DNA of 6,957 bases, taken from NCBI GenBank assembly GCA_900549545.1, contig URPA01000079.1, forward strand, positions 1-6,957, in the 5' to 3' direction. Below the pieces are notes generated by a model that was not told where the DNA came from, ran no database searches, and saw only the letters and a program-made list of their open reading frames with translations. This DNA is from an uncultured Eubacteriales bacterium. Its GTDB lineage: Bacteria > Bacillota > Clostridia > Oscillospirales > Oscillospiraceae. Each line of letters starts with the position of its first letter. Within the stretch, counting starts at the first letter, position 1. The position numbers and the translations under genes are program-made. Below, piece by piece: positions 1-6,442 of the stretch.

Positions 1-68
1 GGAGGGCTCTCACCGTCCCCTCTCGCTTGTCGCGGCGTGGCCTGCTTGGCTTCGTCACAGCCTTTAAC
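1..68 (-). ncRNA. T-box leader RNA, 5' part (stem I), cut by the window edge
   Basis: Read on the minus strand, the transcript expected from the promoter at 75-102 carries, in order, the features of the start of a T-box stem I: a GUGACGAAG segment (GA-rich kink-turn region), then AGCGAGAGG (AG-rich bulge), then GGUGAGAGCC (the GNUG-like internal motif and return strand). T-box leaders in Firmicutes bind uncharged tRNA and switch transcription of aminoacyl-tRNA synthetase, amino-acid synthesis or uptake genes. The specifier codon, antiterminator and controlled gene lie beyond position 1, so the amino acid cannot be named. The call rests on motif order recognised by eye, not on a covariance model. 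Confidence 0.72.
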
Positions 69-74
69 TGCCTT

Positions 75-102
75 ATTCTATCATATTTTTCTCACTTGTC
101 AA
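75..102 (-). promoter_or_regulatory. Sigma-A promoter of the T-box transcript
   Basis: On the minus strand a consensus TTGACA (97-102) is followed by a 16-base spacer and TAGAAT (75-80). Transcription would start near position 68 and run leftward into the T-box leader. It is divergent from the gene at 294-815. Confidence 0.75.
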
Positions 103-157
103 CCGTCTTTTCACGGCGTCTCCGACAACATCACTTCAGCCACCGCAATAACAGCTG

Positions 158-185
158 TTGCCTTTTGGCGTATGCATGATACAAT
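158..185 (+). promoter_or_regulatory. Probable promoter of the 294-815 gene (extended -10)
   Basis: TTGCCT (158-163), a 16-base spacer and TACAAT (180-185), with a TG one base upstream of the -10 box (177-178), make an extended -10 promoter. The predicted start near 192 leaves a leader of about 100 bases before the ATG at 294. No clear regulatory structure was seen in that leader. Confidence 0.5.
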
Positions 186-293
186 GTAATTGGCTTACAG
201 TTTCAAAAATGGGGACTGTTATTTGAAAAAGGTGCTATTTTCATACTTCTATTCCTATCACGAATCTGTAGATGATTCCAGGAGGGCTAAGCT

Positions 294-815
294 ATGGAAA
301 AATCATGTTTTGAAAAATTTATGGCCTTAGATGTTGATAAACGTGTGATTGGCCTAGAAGAATCTGATGATTATGATGACTTTTGCATCCCTATTGGTGC
401 TAAAATATTTGCGGGACTCGGTGTTGATGGCGTACAATTTTGTATGATTGATGGCTTTGACGACATGGTTTTTTCTATTAGCCCATACGCTTTATACAAC
501 AAATATGTCAATCCGTTATCTTACCATTTTGAAGATTTCCTTGGCCTGGTGCTATCTTGCAAGAATTCAAATCCTCTGGAGCAAATCTATTGGAGCAATG
601 AGGATGATTTTACCGCTTTTTTAGAAGAAGATATGAAAAATCTTTTTGATGGGCAGGAACTTGCGCTCCAAAGAATTCAAACTGAATTACAAATAACGCC
701 TATCCCTGATCCATTTTTTTATATCAAGAAAATTCAAGCTGAATTTGATTATTCTTTGATCAAATACTCAGACGAATTTTATGAGGTCACAGGGCTTGAT
801 AAAGAAATGTTTTAA
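294..815 (+). CDS. SUKH/SMI1-KNR4-like hypothetical protein
   Basis: A 173-residue acidic, soluble protein with no signal peptide or membrane segment. The start is well set: AGGAGG at 280-285 lies 8 bases before the ATG. The core, about residues 31-110 (IPIGAKIFAGLGVDGVQFC, then GFDDMVFSISP, then a HFEDFLGLVLSC helix), follows the pattern of SMI1/KNR4-type (SUKH) proteins common in clostridia. Some members of that superfamily are immunity proteins against secreted toxins; others have no known role. The C-terminal part (ADPFFYIKK-like segment, then an EFDYSLIKYSDEFYEVTG region) looks like a normal family ending, so I read it as full length. It is visibly more AT-rich than the genes to its right and is the only complete plus-strand gene, which suggests separate acquisition. 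No toxin gene is adjacent. That it is a gene is fairly sure; the family is moderate; an immunity role is only a possibility. Confidence 0.72.
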   Translation: MEKSCFEKFMALDVDKRVIGLEESDDYDDFCIPIGAKIFAGLGVDGVQFCMIDGFDDMVFSISPYALYNKYVNPLSYHFEDFLGLVLSCKNSNPLEQIYWSNEDDFTAFLEEDMKNLFDGQELALQRIQTELQITPIPDPFFYIKKIQAEFDYSLIKYSDEFYEVTGLDKEMF

Positions 816-828
816 GCATTCCGCTACC

Positions 829-864
829 AAAAACGGCTCTCAGTATGGACTGAGAGCCGTTTTT
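829..864. terminator. Bidirectional intrinsic terminator, perfect 16-bp stem
   Basis: Left arm 829-844 and right arm 849-864 are exact reverse complements around a 4-base loop (ATGG). The A-tract at the left and T-tract at the right give a U-run in either direction. It ends the plus-strand gene at 815 and the minus-strand truncated ATPase at 868. Confidence 0.92.
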
Positions 865-867
865 CTT

Positions 868-1686
868 TTAAGGTGTATCCTTTTTCCTTGCAGGATGAGG
901 GAGCAAAGACCCCAGGAAGAAGAGCAGCGGCGGCAGCAGCGCCAGCAGCACCGCGCCCGCCACCACGCAGGGCGTATACACCCTCGAAAAGCGGGTGATG
1001 AAGTTCTCCACCCGCGCCTTTTTCTCGGAGGAATTTTCCACCAGCTCAAGGATGCGGGCAACCGTGCTGTCGCAATAGCGGCTGTCGGCGCGCATGGTGA
1101 TAAGGCCGGAGAGGTTAATCGAGCCGCTGATGACCCTGTCGCCCTCGGCGCAGTCAACAGGCAGGCTCTCCCCCGTCAGCGCGGCGGTGTCAAGGCTGGA
1201 ATGGCCCTCGATAACCGTGCCGTCGAGCGGTATCTTCTCGCCGGGGCGGACGATGACCGTCTCCCCTATCTCAACCTCCTCCGGGGACAGGCTAAGCTCC
1301 TGCCCGTTCCGTATAACGGTGGCGCTCTCGGGGCGGATGTCCATCAGCGCGGCGATGGATTTTCTGCTCCTGCCCACGGCGATGGACTGAAACAGCTCCC
1401 CCACCTGATAGAAAATCATGACTCCCGCCGCCTCCGGGTACTCGGCGATGCCGATAGCGCCCAGCGTGGCGATGCCCATCAAGAACTCCTCGTCAAAAAT
1501 CTGCCCGTGAGCGATATTGCGCACGGCAGACCACAGCACGTCATAGCCGGCAATGAGGTAGGGCAGCATAAAAGCGGCGCCGCGCCACAGGCCCTCGAGC
1601 GGCAGCAGCGCCGCAACGACCGTAAGCACCGCCGCGGCGATTATGCGCCACAGCATCTTTTTCTGTTTTCTGGTTAACTCTTTCAT
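868..1686 (-). pseudogene. P1B-type heavy-metal ATPase, truncated before the CPC helix and catalytic domains
   Basis: Residues 1-260 match the N-terminal part of a Zn/Cd/Pb-type P1B ATPase. There are four membrane helices (about 12-30, 36-56, 66-82, 83-100), then an actuator domain with PGEKIPLDG (148-156) and TGES (171-174), the start of the long linker, and one more hydrophobic helix (about 236-260). Family members run on for roughly 350 more residues with the CPC metal-binding helix, DKTGT phosphorylation site, HP-containing nucleotide domain and two last helices. All are absent here. After about residue 260 the sequence turns into an unrelated basic tail (LLPHPARKKDTP) and stops just before the terminator at 829-864. 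Such a protein cannot form the phosphoenzyme, so it should not pump metal. Its ATG overlaps the stop of the HMA gene by 4 bases and lacks a clear Shine-Dalgarno, suggesting translational coupling. An assembly join near position 900 is the main alternative to a real deletion. Confidence 0.85.
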
Positions 1687-1901
1687 ATCACAATCACGCA
1701 GTCGGGCTCGATTTTCCTTGCCACCTTGACGGCCTTTTTCAGCACCCCATCAAAATCAGCGTCCGCCGCCTCAATGGTCAGCTTCTGGGTAAAGAAATTG
1801 ACAGACGCAGCCTGAACCCCGTCTATGGCGCGGATGCCGTCCTCTATCTTCTGCGCGCAGTGGGCGCAGTCGAGCTCCTCAAGCCTGAACACCTTTTTCA
1901 T
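1683..1901 (-). CDS. Small HMA-domain heavy-metal-binding protein
   Basis: A 72-residue single HMA (heavy-metal-associated) domain with the metal-binding motif LDCAHC, Cys12 and Cys15, in the loop before helix 1. The rest follows the ferredoxin-like pattern: KIEDGIRAIDGV helix, then a SVNFFTQKLTIEA strand pair. The CAHC form with a preceding acidic residue is typical of the N-terminal domain of Zn/Cd/Pb ATPases rather than copper chaperones. Here it is encoded as a separate gene directly upstream of the ATPase, so it probably delivered metal to it or acts as a soluble buffer. Its ATG is one base after the arsR stop, and its RBS (GGAGG type) lies inside the 3' end of arsR. The stop overlaps the ATPase start as ATGA. 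The domain call is firm; the exact metal is inferred. Confidence 0.88.
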   Translation of the reverse strand: MKKVFRLEELDCAHCAQKIEDGIRAIDGVQAASVNFFTQKLTIEAADADFDGVLKKAVKVARKIEPDCVIVI

Positions 1902-1902
1902 C

Positions 1903-2250
1903 TTACTTCTCCTCCTCTTTTTCGGTCAAATGGTCAAAGCCCTGGGCAATAATCGTGCGCACATGGTCATCCAGCAGGAAGTAATAGATAGTCTTGCCTT
2001 CCCGGCGCTTGCCGACCAGCTTCTTGTCAAACAGTATGCGCAGCTGGTGCGAGATGGCGGACTGGGTCATGCCCAGCAGCTCCGCAATGGCGCACACGCA
2101 CATCTCCGACTCGTGCAGGGCGTAAAGTATCTTCATGCGCGTGGTATCGCCGAAAATCTTGAACAAATCCGCCAGATCGCAGATAAGCTCATCGCTCGGC
2201 AGCTCACTTTTCACCTTGCACAATATGGCCTCATGGTCGTGCTTTTTCAT
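1903..2250 (-). CDS. ArsR/SmtB-family metal-responsive transcriptional repressor
   Basis: A 115-residue winged-helix repressor of the CadC/SmtB/CzrA group. The helix-turn-helix spans about residues 56-73 (AELLGMTQSAISHQLRIL), followed by the wing with RREGKTIYYFL. The alpha-5 zinc site is fully present: Asp94, His96, His107 and Glu110 have the spacing known for SmtB. A CVC motif (Cys51, Cys53) in the helix before the HTH, plus N-terminal Cys11, resembles the alpha-3N Cd/Pb site of CadC. It should bind its own promoter and release it when metal binds. I chose the ATG at 2250 because the GGAGGG RBS is 7 bases upstream of it; the GTG at 2253 would leave only 4 bases. It is the first gene of the metal operon and appears intact, although the pump downstream is broken. 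Confidence 0.93.
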   Translation of the reverse strand: MKKHDHEAILCKVKSELPSDELICDLADLFKIFGDTTRMKILYALHESEMCVCAIAELLGMTQSAISHQLRILFDKKLVGKRREGKTIYYFLLDDHVRTIIAQGFDHLTEKEEEK

Positions 2251-2264
2251 CACTTGACCCTCCG

Positions 2265-2304
2265 TTCATATGAATTATTGTTCATATGATAACTCGCTCA
2301 TATG
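2265..2304. promoter_or_regulatory. Operator of the metal operon: inverted repeat and three CATATG boxes
   Basis: CATATGAA (2267-2274) and TTCATATG (2281-2288) form a perfect 8-6-8 inverted repeat, close to the ATATGAA...TTCATAT operators known for SmtB/CadC/CzrA repressors. A third half site, CTCATATG, lies at 2297-2304. The three CATATG cores start at 2267, 2283 and 2299, exactly 16 bases apart. The array covers the -10 box, part of the spacer and the region just after the start of transcription, so a bound repressor would block RNA polymerase. Confidence 0.8.
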
Positions 2305-2314
2305 TTTTTGTCAA
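2286..2314 (-). promoter_or_regulatory. Promoter of the arsR-HMA-ATPase operon
   Basis: On the minus strand a consensus TTGACA (2309-2314), a 17-base spacer and TATCAT (2286-2291) drive the operon. The -10 box is embedded in the operator repeat. Confidence 0.82.
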
Positions 2315-2327
2315 TGGGTGGGCGTAA

Positions 2328-2360
2328 AAAAATTTCCCTGCCGACGGCAGGGAAATTTTT
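2328..2360. terminator. Bidirectional intrinsic terminator after the acyl-CoA ligase gene
   Basis: Left arm 2328-2342 and right arm 2346-2360 are exact complements (15 bp) around a GAC loop, with an A-tract on one side and a T-tract on the other. It follows the ligase stop at 2372 by about 11 bases and insulates the arsR promoter, which begins only 14 bases further on. Confidence 0.92.
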
Positions 2361-2371
2361 TATACAGCTTT

Positions 2372-4120
2372 TCAGTCTGTCTTGACGTTTTCAACCGGCG
2401 CGGTGGCTTCGGCCTGTTTCTTGGCCTCTTCCTCCTCCAGCACGCGGTATGCGACCTTGCCCACAAGGGTCTTGGGCAGGCTCTCCCTGAACTCAATGTC
2501 CTTTGGCATGGCGTACTTGGCGATATGCTTGCGGCAGTAGTCAAGAATCTGCTGCTTTGTCTCCTCCGTGGCGGGGACGTCGGGCTTGAGCATCAAAAAG
2601 GCCTTGACCCGCTGCATTCTGTACGCATCGGGCACACCGATGACGCAGCTCATATGCACGAGGGGGTTTGCGTCCAGGATGTTCTCAATCTGGGCGGGAT
2701 AGATGTTATAGCCGGAGGAAATTATCATGCGCTTGATGCGGCCCTTGAAGAAGGTGAAGCCCTCCTCGTCCATGTAGCCGAGGTCCCCGGTATAGACCCA
2801 GGTGAGCCCGTCCTCATGGCGGCGCAGGGTTTTGGCCGTCTCCTCCGGGTGGTGGATATACTCGCGCATAACGGTGGGCCCGGCGAGCAGCACCTCGCCC
2901 TCCTCGCCAAAGGGCAGCTCCTCATCCGTGCCGGGCTTGACGACCTTTATATAAGTGTCCGGGAAGGGCAGGCCGCAGCTGCCCTCCTTGGTCTTGTGCG
3001 GCGGGGTCAGGCAGCAGGCGGTGACAGTCTCAGTCGTGCCGTAGCCCTCGCGGATCTGGACGGGGGCCTTATGGTCGCCGAGGAACTTGTCAAACTTCTT
3101 TTTAAGCTCGATAGAGAGCGAATCGCCGCCGGAGAACACACCCTTGAGGCAGGACAGGTCAGCCTTTTCCATGCTCGGCAGGCGCAGCAGCGCCTCATAC
3201 AGCGTGGGCACACCGGCGATGAAATTGCAGCGGTACTTGGTGATGAGCTTTGCATAGCTCTCGGCGGTGAAGCGCGGCACGAGGATGCAGCGGCCGCCGG
3301 AGGCGAGCATCGAGTGGATGCACACGCCCAGGCCAAACCCGTGAAACAGCGGCATGGCGGAGAGCATCTTATCGCCGGGGCGGAACATCGGGTTTACGCC
3401 GATAATCTGCTGGGCGAGGGCGTTGAAGTTGAGGTTTGTGAGCAGGATGCCCTTGGTGGTGCCGGTGGTGCCGCCGGAATAGAGAATGACCGCGGGGTCA
3501 TCGCCCTTTCTGCCGACCTGATGCTGCCAGAAGCAGGCCTTACCCAGGCGCATGAACTCCCTCCAGCGGATAACGGGCGCGTCGGCGGGAATTTTCTCTA
3601 TCTTGCGCCCCTCGGTGAGCATATAGCCCGCCTTGACGGGCTTTGAAAGCGCGTCCCTGATGCTGGCAATGACGATGTTCACGGCGCAGGTGTTCTGGCG
3701 GATGGCCTCAAACTTGCCGTAAAACTGGTCAAGCGTCACAACGGTCACGCTTTTTGACTCGTTTATGTAAAACTCAAGCTCCTTCTCGCTCGAGAGCGGG
3801 TGGACCATATTGGCGATGGCGCCCACGCGGTTGACAGCGTAGAACATATAAATCGCCTGCGGGCAGTTGGGCATGGCGATAGTCACCGCGTCCCCATCAC
3901 GCACGCCGATGGTGCGCAGGCTCTTGGCGCAGCTTTCAATCTGCTCGAGCATGGTTTTATAGGTGGTAGACTTGCCCATGAAGTCAAAGGCGACATTGTT
4001 GGGGTATTTATCCGCAACAGCCTTCACCGCATCAAACATTGAGCCCTGAAAATAGTCAAGATGTGAGGGCATATCCCCGAGACTATTGAGCCAGGGTGTT
4101 TTTACCTGTGTATTTCCCAT
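2372..4120 (-). CDS. AMP-forming acyl-CoA ligase (long-chain fatty-acid-CoA ligase-like)
   Basis: A 582-residue member of the adenylate-forming (ANL) superfamily, which activates a carboxylate with ATP and transfers it to CoA. Family motifs appear in order: the phosphate-binding loop YSGGTTGTTKG (214-224, with Thr222 where Pro is usual), PLFHGFGLG (257-265), GYGTTE (359-364), YTGD (443-446), the hinge motif GRIKRMIISSGYNIYP (460-475) and the catalytic Lys555 in PKTLVGK. Length and motif set fit a complete enzyme. No transit signal or membrane helix is seen, so it is cytoplasmic. The acid substrate cannot be read from sequence; similarity of style is to FadD-type ligases, but aromatic or branched acids are possible. 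The RBS (AGGAG) sits in the 10-base gap after the E2-like gene, so the two are co-transcribed. The C-terminus carries an unusual charged tail rich in Glu, Lys and Ala (about 562-582). Confidence 0.9.
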   Translation of the reverse strand: MGNTQVKTPWLNSLGDMPSHLDYFQGSMFDAVKAVADKYPNNVAFDFMGKSTTYKTMLEQIESCAKSLRTIGVRDGDAVTIAMPNCPQAIYMFYAVNRVGAIANMVHPLSSEKELEFYINESKSVTVVTLDQFYGKFEAIRQNTCAVNIVIASIRDALSKPVKAGYMLTEGRKIEKIPADAPVIRWREFMRLGKACFWQHQVGRKGDDPAVILYSGGTTGTTKGILLTNLNFNALAQQIIGVNPMFRPGDKMLSAMPLFHGFGLGVCIHSMLASGGRCILVPRFTAESYAKLITKYRCNFIAGVPTLYEALLRLPSMEKADLSCLKGVFSGGDSLSIELKKKFDKFLGDHKAPVQIREGYGTTETVTACCLTPPHKTKEGSCGLPFPDTYIKVVKPGTDEELPFGEEGEVLLAGPTVMREYIHHPEETAKTLRRHEDGLTWVYTGDLGYMDEEGFTFFKGRIKRMIISSGYNIYPAQIENILDANPLVHMSCVIGVPDAYRMQRVKAFLMLKPDVPATEETKQQILDYCRKHIAKYAMPKDIEFRESLPKTLVGKVAYRVLEEEEAKKQAEATAPVENVKTD

Positions 4121-4130
4121 ATTTTCTCCT

Positions 4131-5015
4131 TTAGTATTCTATCTCCTGCTCAGCGGGCAGCTCAAGCAGCTCCGGGTTTTCAAGCAGATGCTTTAAAAGG
4201 CGGATGCTCTTGGAGTAATAATACCCGTCAGCAAGGCGCTCATCAATGGTAAGTCCGATATCCAGCGTCTCGTGCATGACATGGCTGCCGTCGTCGGCAA
4301 AAACGGGGGTGAGCTTCTTCTCGCCGATGATGCAGAACACCGAGCAGGTGCCCCAATTGGTGAGATGATGGTAGCCGCATTTGAGCTTTATCGAGCCGAG
4401 GTTCGAGATAAGCACAGAGGCGTAAAACGGGTCGTTCGAGATGAGAAAATCCGGGCACTTGCCGTGCTTATCCAGCAGCGCGATGCACTCGATAAGGAAC
4501 TTCGACAAAAAGCGGGGCATTTTATTGAGAACATCCATGCTGTTTGAGGTGTTGTCCGTCTGCTCCGCGTCGCCGGCGCGGCAGTTCGTGACCTGGGCAC
4601 GTATCTCCTCGTGGAGCTTTTCGAGCGTATAGCCCTCATCTGCGTGGATAAAGGCAAGGCCCTCCTCCCCTTTATCTGAAAACTGCTTTTTTACGATAAA
4701 GGCGAGGGACACCTCGTCCCGCTGGTACATATTCTTATTGGCGATAAAGCGGTTCATTTTCGGGCGCAGTGTCAGGGTCTTGATAAGCGCCGCCGCTATG
4801 ACATGAAAAGCCGTATAGGGGAAATCCTCCTCCCCCTGATTCTTCTTTTCAAGATAGGCGTTTATATTCGTCAAATCTATGCGCTCGGAGATATAGGCCT
4901 CATTATCGCAGCGGTTGGGGTAGATGATGGGCATGATATAGTGCATCGCGTCCAGCTCCCGCAGGAGGCGGCCGTCTTTCCTGTCGCCCATTCGCCGCTT
5001 CTTTTTATCCTTCAT
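4131..5015 (-). CDS. Stand-alone 2-oxoacid dehydrogenase E2/CAT-like acyltransferase-fold protein, catalytic His replaced
   Basis: A 294-residue protein matching the catalytic domain of dihydrolipoamide acyltransferase (E2) and chloramphenicol acetyltransferase-like enzymes. It has no lipoyl domain and no E1/E3-binding domain. Recognisable parts are FHVIAAALIKTLTLRPKMNRF (about 70-90), the SNLGSI strand (204-209) and LTIDERLADGYYYSKSIRLLKHLLENPELL (255-284). In E2 enzymes the last segment normally carries DHRxxDG with the catalytic His; here it is DERLADG (258-264), so the His is Glu259. His216 and His217 lie about 40 residues earlier and are not at the family position. It may be a binding or structural protein, or use different chemistry. 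It is the first gene of an operon with the acyl-CoA ligase, which suggests it acts on the acyl-CoA made there. No E1 or E3 gene is nearby, so a role in a 2-oxoacid dehydrogenase complex is unlikely. RBS AGAGGGTG lies 5 bases before the ATG. The N-terminus is strongly basic. Confidence 0.82.
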   Translation of the reverse strand: MKDKKKRRMGDRKDGRLLRELDAMHYIMPIIYPNRCDNEAYISERIDLTNINAYLEKKNQGEEDFPYTAFHVIAAALIKTLTLRPKMNRFIANKNMYQRDEVSLAFIVKKQFSDKGEEGLAFIHADEGYTLEKLHEEIRAQVTNCRAGDAEQTDNTSNSMDVLNKMPRFLSKFLIECIALLDKHGKCPDFLISNDPFYASVLISNLGSIKLKCGYHHLTNWGTCSVFCIIGEKKLTPVFADDGSHVMHETLDIGLTIDERLADGYYYSKSIRLLKHLLENPELLELPAEQEIEY

Positions 5016-5054
5016 GGGTTCACCCTCTCTTTGTCATATAATAAACTGTCGGTT

Positions 5055-5083
5055 ATTGTAGCACAGCTTGGATTATTCTACAA
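5055..5083 (-). promoter_or_regulatory. Promoter of the E2-like/ligase operon (extended -10)
   Basis: On the minus strand TACAAT (5055-5060) is preceded by TG plus one base, giving an extended -10. A weak -35 box, TTGTAG (5078-5083), lies 17 bases upstream. The predicted leader is about 35 bases. Confidence 0.6.
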
Positions 5084-5109
5084 GAATTTTAAGCGCTTTT
5101 TAAGAAACT

Positions 5110-5136
5110 CCCCCCGGGAGCAAATCTCCCGGGGGG
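5110..5136 (-). terminator. GC-rich hairpin, probable terminator of the LCP gene
   Basis: Arms 5110-5120 and 5126-5136 form a perfect 11-bp stem of almost only G and C, with a CAAAT loop, about 20 bases after the LCP stop. On the minus strand it is followed by a short imperfect T-rich stretch (GAGTTTCTT), weaker than the other two terminators here. On the plus strand no T-run follows. Confidence 0.65.
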
Positions 5137-5156
5137 GGTAGTGTTTCCTCATATTT

Positions 5157-6386
5157 TCAGGTTCCGAATACAATGTTTGCCGAATCTCCGCCGCCGTCAC
5201 CGGGCACTTCGATTATCGTCGGCCCGTCTGTCTCGGCCGGTGGCTCTGTGGCTGCCGGCTCCTCGGGAGTCGGCTCTCCGGGTGTAGGCTCCGGGCTGAG
5301 ATCCGGGGTCTGCGTCGGCTCAATAATCTCCGTAGGCTGGACCGTCGCGACATAGTTATAGTAGTCCGCGCCCTTGAGCTCGGTGGTGGCGGTTATCGCC
5401 CCGCTGCTGCCGCGGTAGACCACATCGAGGTTTGCCTCTGTCACCGGCTCACTGTATGGGTTGAGATAGTCATTTATCATGGGAATCCACTGGTAGAGGT
5501 CAAGTATCGCGTAGCTGTACCCATGGACCATGTCGGGGTTATTGGGCGCGGTATAGAAGTTTATATCCTCCGTTTTGCAGGCAAGCGCCTGTCTGAGAAA
5601 GTATGCAATGTTTGAAGCGTCAAGATCGGTTGTCAGACCGTCGGAGAGGATATCCACCACCTTGGAGATGTTGGGGATATTACCGAGAGTGATAAACTGC
5701 TCAGCGCAGGCTTTGAGGAAGCGGTGCTGCATCTCTATGCGCCCTATATCGCCTGTTGCGTAGCCGCTGCGGTAGCGGCAGACGCCCATGGCATCATAGC
5801 CGTTTAAAAGCTGATACCCCGGCGCGACGTGGATGCTCAGATTTTGCGTCGGGTCCTCATAATCAAGCGCCTGCGGCACATCGAAATACACCCCGCCAAG
5901 CGCGTCAACCGTGTCGATAAACACGCCAAGGTCAATAATTGCGTAGCAGTCCACATCAAAGCCGATGAGCTTTTTTATATTCTCCTTTAGCGCGTCTATC
6001 CCGTTGCCGCCGCCGTTTATATTGCCCCAATAGACCGCGTTGATCTTGCGCACGTCCCAGGTGGAGTTGATGAGCGTATCGCGGGGGATACTCACGAAAT
6101 CCATTTTGTGGTTCACCGTGTCGATTTTGCCGACCATAATGGTATCGGTATTGCCGTTGCCGTCGTCATTGCCGACAAGCAGGATGGTGTATACCCCGTC
6201 CTGGCGGTCATCGTCGGCCTCGACACTTTCAGTGTCATCCTCAGCGGAGACAGGGCGCTTTGATGCCGTCGGAATATCCGGCGCTTTTTCCCAGAGCATA
6301 TAGTAGCAGAAAGCCCCGATGAAAACCAGCGCGACAACGCCTATAACACTAAGGGCTATTCTCAGTCCTTTTTTTGCCTTGTTCAT
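5157..6386 (-). CDS. LytR-CpsA-Psr (LCP) family cell-wall polymer transferase
   Basis: A 409-residue membrane-anchored LCP protein. One N-terminal helix (about residues 8-30) after a basic start leaves the rest outside the membrane. The LCP domain runs from about 65 to 275: TILLVGNDD, then Asp81, SIPRDT with Arg102 (99-104), GGVYFDVP (164-171), and RYRSGYATGDIGR (204-216) with the arginines that bind the polyprenyl pyrophosphate; the usual RQQ after this motif is MQH. LCP enzymes move teichoic acid, capsule or other glycopolymers from the lipid carrier to peptidoglycan. A spacer follows, then a Pro/Thr/Glu-rich tail (about 350-395) rather than a recognised LytR_C domain. I chose the ATG at 6386 because the GAGAGGT RBS precedes it by 6 bases; an upstream in-frame ATG at 6401 has no RBS and overlaps that site. 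It is a single-gene unit with its own promoter, and its substrate polymer is unknown. Confidence 0.92.
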   Translation of the reverse strand: MNKAKKGLRIALSVIGVVALVFIGAFCYYMLWEKAPDIPTASKRPVSAEDDTESVEADDDRQDGVYTILLVGNDDGNGNTDTIMVGKIDTVNHKMDFVSIPRDTLINSTWDVRKINAVYWGNINGGGNGIDALKENIKKLIGFDVDCYAIIDLGVFIDTVDALGGVYFDVPQALDYEDPTQNLSIHVAPGYQLLNGYDAMGVCRYRSGYATGDIGRIEMQHRFLKACAEQFITLGNIPNISKVVDILSDGLTTDLDASNIAYFLRQALACKTEDINFYTAPNNPDMVHGYSYAILDLYQWIPMINDYLNPYSEPVTEANLDVVYRGSSGAITATTELKGADYYNYVATVQPTEIIEPTQTPDLSPEPTPGEPTPEEPAATEPPAETDGPTIIEVPGDGGGDSANIVFGT

Positions 6387-6442
6387 ATGTTTACCTCTCA
6401 TTATTTAAATGGTGACACTGCCACCCGTTTTCTTCAACGAAA

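Noticed and set aside
781..1677. Plus-strand open frame (298 codons) opposite the ATPase
   Set aside because: Arg/Gln/His-rich antisense product without family features; it crosses a strong terminator and overlaps the end of the 294-815 gene.
2251..2253. GTG start for the ArsR-type repressor
   Set aside because: It is only 4 bases from the GGAGGG RBS; the adjacent ATG at 2250 has better spacing and is the more common start codon.
2270..3646. Long plus-strand open frame (458 codons) opposite the acyl-CoA ligase
   Set aside because: It is antisense to a gene with a full set of ANL-family motifs, has no recognisable domain, and begins inside the arsR operator region without an RBS. High GC content readily gives such antisense frames.
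4803..5141. Plus-strand open frame covering the start of the E2-like gene
   Set aside because: It overlaps the promoter and 5' end of a well-supported gene and runs through the hairpin at 5110-5136.
6387..6401. Upstream start codon for the LCP gene (five extra residues)
   Set aside because: The RBS GAGAGGT lies inside this stretch and is correctly spaced for the ATG at 6386.
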